Position numbers and translations under genes: made by a program. From Thiopontia sp964551545 (GTDB taxonomy: Bacteria; Pseudomonadota; Gammaproteobacteria; GCF-002020875), in contig CAZKCT010000069.1 of NCBI GenBank assembly GCA_964551545.1, forward strand, positions 1 through 7,671: a DNA stretch of 7,671 nucleotides, read 5' to 3'. Each line of letters starts with the position of its first letter. Position 1 is the first letter of the stretch. Shown in pieces: positions 5,262 to 7,671 of the stretch. Under the pieces are notes generated by a model that was not told where the DNA came from, ran no database searches, and saw only the letters and a list, made by a program, of their open reading frames with translations.

Positions 5262-7312
5262 CGGGCTAGACGATTTCTGCTTGGGTAGACGAGCAACAGA
5301 GAGAGCAGTAACAGCACGATACCAAGCAGCATCTTCAATGTGAGATCTGTTGAGGTAGAGGCCATTTTCAGAATCGTCGGATCACCCCCTTTGTCGATTA
5401 CCTGCTGTTCGAGTTTTTTGAGGACATCAACAGATGTTACATCTACAGCCACCAAGCTCGTATATTGGCTAACGAGGTGATAACGGTGTGCTAGCTGAAT
5501 CACTGCCGCACGCACATCCTCCTCACGCTCTCCAATCGCTTTACGATCCATCCAAGACTCAATCATTCGTCTGCCAAAAAGAGTGGCGACACCACCCTGC
5601 TTTGAGCCTCCTGACAACTTGATCTTCGCACTCCATGGCTGTCCGTTGAACCTCCCCTGAAGTGTTGCGTGATCAGGCAATTGCCCGGAACGGGTTGAGA
5701 CGATGATTGGATCACCCATATAGAGATCAGGTATTTTTTCAGGAATCACTTGGAGTGACTGATCCTCTACTCCATCAAAGTGTATAGAGAGGTCTGTCAG
5801 TGCTGGCTGCTCCATCTTTATCAGCAACTGATCCATCTTCTCCTCAACCTCACTCGCATCACCAATATAGGTAAACGTTCCGCGACCGATCTCAGCAGCC
5901 TTGCGCATGAAATAGCTATTGGGTGCCCCACCAATACCTACAGTGAAAAGACGACGGTCCAGTATGTTGTGATGGATGAAATTAAACAGTTTCTCCTCAT
6001 TGCCCACAGCACCATCAGTAATAAAGACAACCTGTCTTAGTCGGTCATCACTCCCGATAATGTTTTTTAGCAATGCAAGCGTAAGGGCAGACTGCATCTC
6101 TGTACCACCATCGGCATGAAGTCGGCGGATGTAATCTCGGGCCATCGCAATCGTCTGATCACTCGCCTCCCACGGTTCCTGAAAGAGCGCAGATGCCTCA
6201 TCATCAAATTGAATGATGTTGAACCGGTCCTGAGGGGTCAGTCGCGTCATCGCCTTCTGAAGCGCCAGCTTTGCCTGATTGATCGAGGGCCCAGACATTG
6301 ACCCTGATGTATCGATTACATAGGTGATCTCTCTTGGTTGGGGCTCAATGAATTCACTTTTTTCTGGGGGCATCACCATCAATAGGCCGTGGTGATCTGT
6401 ACCACTACTGTTATCTGTAAAGAATGCCGCGCGGGGCTCATGCCCTGTCACAGGCAGCCACTGCAGGACGAAGTCATGTTTTGATTCGCGTTCAAATGGG
6501 TCCAGAGTGATGATTCTCTTATTTTGACCGTCTGCTGTTAAACTGATTCTGTGATAGCGGCTTTCCAGTTGCTTTATCGGGAATCCAACATTCAGATTGA
6601 CCTGAAGGGATCGCATGGAGAGATTTTCATTTTTTTCCTCTTCGTTTCGCCCTTTACCACCCTGTACAGATTCGTTAGATGATTGTGCTCCCCACCCTTG
6701 GTTAATCTCGATAATTTCAGCAACTCCCCCTCCCAGCAGCATCTCCCGTGGGATATATCGTGGCGTAAATGCCATGGGGTATCGGATCTTAAAAATGCCA
6801 TCACGCCACTCAAGTAACTGTTGGTATTCCAACCGTATCTCGACCACCTCCTCTGGCCCAATATTGGCCACATCAGTGGTAAATAGATTTGGGCGTACCT
6901 GCTCAACCAAACTCGCTTTCTTTCCGGACGCCTTAGCCTCTTCAAAGGTCTTTCTGGCTTGCTGTTTTTCCTGAATCACTCCCTCGATGATTCGTTCACC
7001 AATCACCATTTTTAGGTGATCCACTGCAGCATCTTCAGGAAGCGGAAATGCGTAAGTCCCATTGGTCCACCTCTGCCCAGGATTCTTGAATCGTTGCACC
7101 AGATGGGTACGGACAGTTGGACCTGTAACATTGATCACAACATCAGTTGATAGCATCTGAGCAAGCTGTCGACTCCCTTCTGTTGGGCCAGGCAACAGTA
7201 GTTCACCCCGTTTAACCTCATTGAGCCGAGCCATCTGCATTGAGGCAGATACATCGATCGAAACAAATGAAAGAAACCACCCCACCAACAAAGCCATTAC
7301 TTTTGTATGCAT
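5258..7312 (-). CDS. VIT/vWA-domain sortase target protein
   Basis: This large exported protein belongs to the marine proteobacterial sortase target family (TIGR03788). Numbered from the upstream ATG at 7318, it has a signal peptide ending near SVSAS (to ~25), a VIT domain at ~50-175 (FKNPGQRWTNGTYAFPLPEDA and DVANIGPEEVVEI), and a charged Ser/Gly/Asn/Glu linker at ~206-235. A vWA domain follows at ~330-500, with a complete metal site: D336, S338 and S340 (DTSGS), T406 and D435. A conserved HRYHLVSQYTSLVAVD block (611-626) precedes a C-terminal hydrophobic helix (~662-678) and basic end RNRLAR. No LPXTG is present; MASTS (652-656) occupies its place. vWA metal sites bind ligands, so adhesion or surface assembly is likely. 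The ATG at 7312 is preferred (684 aa) because the Shine-Dalgarno abuts the ATG at 7318 but lies 6 bases from this one. Confidence 0.94.
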   Translation of the reverse strand: MHTKVMALLVGWFLSFVSIDVSASMQMARLNEVKRGELLLPGPTEGSRQLAQMLSTDVVINVTGPTVRTHLVQRFKNPGQRWTNGTYAFPLPEDAAVDHLKMVIGERIIEGVIQEKQQARKTFEEAKASGKKASLVEQVRPNLFTTDVANIGPEEVVEIRLEYQQLLEWRDGIFKIRYPMAFTPRYIPREMLLGGGVAEIIEINQGWGAQSSNESVQGGKGRNEEEKNENLSMRSLQVNLNVGFPIKQLESRYHRISLTADGQNKRIITLDPFERESKHDFVLQWLPVTGHEPRAAFFTDNSSGTDHHGLLMVMPPEKSEFIEPQPREITYVIDTSGSMSGPSINQAKLALQKAMTRLTPQDRFNIIQFDDEASALFQEPWEASDQTIAMARDYIRRLHADGGTEMQSALTLALLKNIIGSDDRLRQVVFITDGAVGNEEKLFNFIHHNILDRRLFTVGIGGAPNSYFMRKAAEIGRGTFTYIGDASEVEEKMDQLLIKMEQPALTDLSIHFDGVEDQSLQVIPEKIPDLYMGDPIIVSTRSGQLPDHATLQGRFNGQPWSAKIKLSGGSKQGGVATLFGRRMIESWMDRKAIGEREEDVRAAVIQLAHRYHLVSQYTSLVAVDVTSVDVLKKLEQQVIDKGGDPTILKMASTSTDLTLKMLLGIVLLLLSLLLVYPSRNRLAR

Positions 7313-7318
7313 CAACAT

Positions 7319-7325
7319 CTCCCTT
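7319..7325 (-). promoter_or_regulatory. Shine-Dalgarno deciding the target start
   Basis: AAGGGAG on the minus strand directly touches the ATG at 7318 with no spacer, but lies 6 bases from the in-frame ATG two codons later (7312). The spacing favours the second ATG. Confidence 0.65.
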
Positions 7326-7338
7326 AACCGTTATCACT

Positions 7339-7365
7339 AAAAAGGCCCCTCATCCAATGAGGGGC
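7339..7365 (-). terminator. Terminator-like hairpin in the target gene leader
   Basis: A perfect 9-bp inverted repeat with a 3-base loop, GCCCCTCAT-CCA-ATGAGGGGC (7345-7365), is followed on the minus strand by C and five T's (7343-7339). This is a textbook intrinsic terminator for leftward transcription. It ends about 20 bases before the target start, and there is no minus-strand gene upstream of it in the window. It may therefore be an attenuator in the target's own leader, end an antisense or small RNA, or stop read-in. There is no T-run on the plus-strand side. Confidence 0.75.
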
Positions 7366-7380
7366 AACAGGAGTACAACC

Positions 7381-7638
7381 ATGAAACCTCAAGCAGAAAG
7401 AAGAAGAGGCACCTGCTTGATTGAGTCCATTACAGCAAACAGAAATGGCAAACCATTGCGCAAAAAGTGGTGGACTAGTGCCGAAGTACTGTCAAAGAAA
7501 TGCGCCAGAAATGTGAAAAAAATGCGGTCGTCGTTTAGCGACATGATGTGTCGAATAGCAGATCTAAGATCAAATTCAGATATTCACCAACGGACCGGAG
7601 AAGCTCATGGCGCACCGCATTGCAGTTGTAGAGGATGA
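7381..7638 (+). CDS. Possible 85-aa basic, cysteine-containing protein
   Basis: This open frame lies between the divergent target and response regulator genes. AGGAG (7369-7373) stands 7 bases before the ATG, a good ribosome binding site. The product is strongly basic (about 20 Lys/Arg) with five Cys, two in the last few residues (HCSCRG), and no membrane segment or recognised domain. Against it: arginine is largely encoded by AGA, unlike the neighbouring genes, and the frame runs 32 bases into the response regulator. If real, it would be a leader gene translationally linked to the regulator. If not, the 288-base gap holds only regulatory sequence; no convincing sigma-70 promoter was found in it. 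Confidence 0.33.
   Translation: MKPQAERRRGTCLIESITANRNGKPLRKKWWTSAEVLSKKCARNVKKMRSSFSDMMCRIADLRSNSDIHQRTGEAHGAPHCSCRG
7561..7571. promoter_or_regulatory. Palindrome before the response regulator
   Basis: GATCT-A-AGATC is a perfect 5-bp inverted repeat around a single base, 35 bases before the response regulator ATG. It is a candidate operator, for example for autoregulation, but short enough to arise by chance. Confidence 0.2.
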
Positions 7639-7671
7639 CATCGACACCCTGGAAAATTACATCGACGCACT
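7607..7671 (+). CDS. pdsR: Response regulator, N-terminus only (dedicated sortase system)
   Basis: Only 21 full codons are in the window: MAHRIAVVEDDIDTLENYID and on. RIAVVEDD is the first beta strand and acidic pocket (E9, D10, D11) of a receiver domain, which takes phosphate from a sensor kinase. GGAG (7597-7600), 6 bases before the ATG, supports the start. The class comes from the visible motif. The specific identity, the dedicated sortase-system regulator (TIGR03787, usually followed by its kinase, TIGR03785), is inferred from its position divergent to the target and sortase genes. The phosphorylated Asp and the DNA-binding output domain lie beyond the edge. Confidence 0.8.
   Translation, partial: MAHRIAVVEDDIDTLENYIDA

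Noticed and set aside
6592..6974. Open frames of ~117-119 codons on both strands inside the vWA protein gene
   Set aside because: The region encodes conserved VIT-domain sequence in the chosen frame; the others are shadows.
7240..7380. Extension of the 85-aa frame back into the start of the target gene
   Set aside because: It would run antisense through the target's signal peptide and across the hairpin; the ATG at 7381 with its ribosome binding site is the only plausible start.
7490..7495. Perfect TTGACA on the minus strand as a -35 for the target gene
   Set aside because: No acceptable -10 hexamer lies 16-18 bases downstream, so no promoter is claimed.

Overview
The window comes from a proteobacterium, most likely a marine or aquatic gammaproteobacterium. 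This is inferred from the gene families, the moderate GC content by eye, and above all a proteobacterial dedicated sortase system. That system (the TIGR03784/03785/03787/03788 families) is largely confined to aquatic Gram-negatives. No tRNA, rRNA, CRISPR array or insertion sequence was seen.

Layout from left to right. (1) Positions 1-921, plus strand: a WYL-domain transcriptional regulator whose 5' end lies outside the window. (2) 1009-2268, minus strand, convergent with it: an FtsW-type SEDS peptidoglycan glycosyltransferase, standing alone without the usual mur/mra neighbours. Its upstream region carries a cluster of ATAGTG/CACTAT elements. (3) 2382-3482, minus strand: a Fic-family protein (DUF4172-like N-terminus) with an intact FIC motif, an N-terminal inhibitory motif and a C-terminal winged-helix-like tail. 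Its leader holds three TCCGCA/TGCGGA elements. (4) 3607-7312, minus strand: five genes read in the same direction. In transcription order they are a VIT/vWA sortase target protein, a class GN sortase (overlapping the target by ATGA), a 58-aa membrane protein, a 77-aa charged protein, and a secreted Sel1-repeat protein. (5) 7607 to the end, plus strand, divergent from the target: the first 21 codons of a response regulator, expected to be the dedicated regulator of the sortase system.

The best-supported system is the sortase locus. The vWA protein should be exported, and its C-terminal hydrophobic/basic tail processed by the sortase encoded next to it. The divergent response regulator (with a kinase probably just beyond the window) presumably controls them. 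Two points stand out. The target has no readable LPXTG motif; the best alignment at the expected place is MASTS. Three small genes (58 aa, 77 aa, Sel1 protein) trail the sortase and look like an accessory cassette not part of the named core system. The 58-aa gene is short enough to be missed by ordinary gene callers but has a strong Shine-Dalgarno. The target gene is also preceded by a terminator-like hairpin in its own leader, suggesting attenuation.

The left part (WYL regulator, FtsW, Fic) shows no clear functional tie to the sortase locus.
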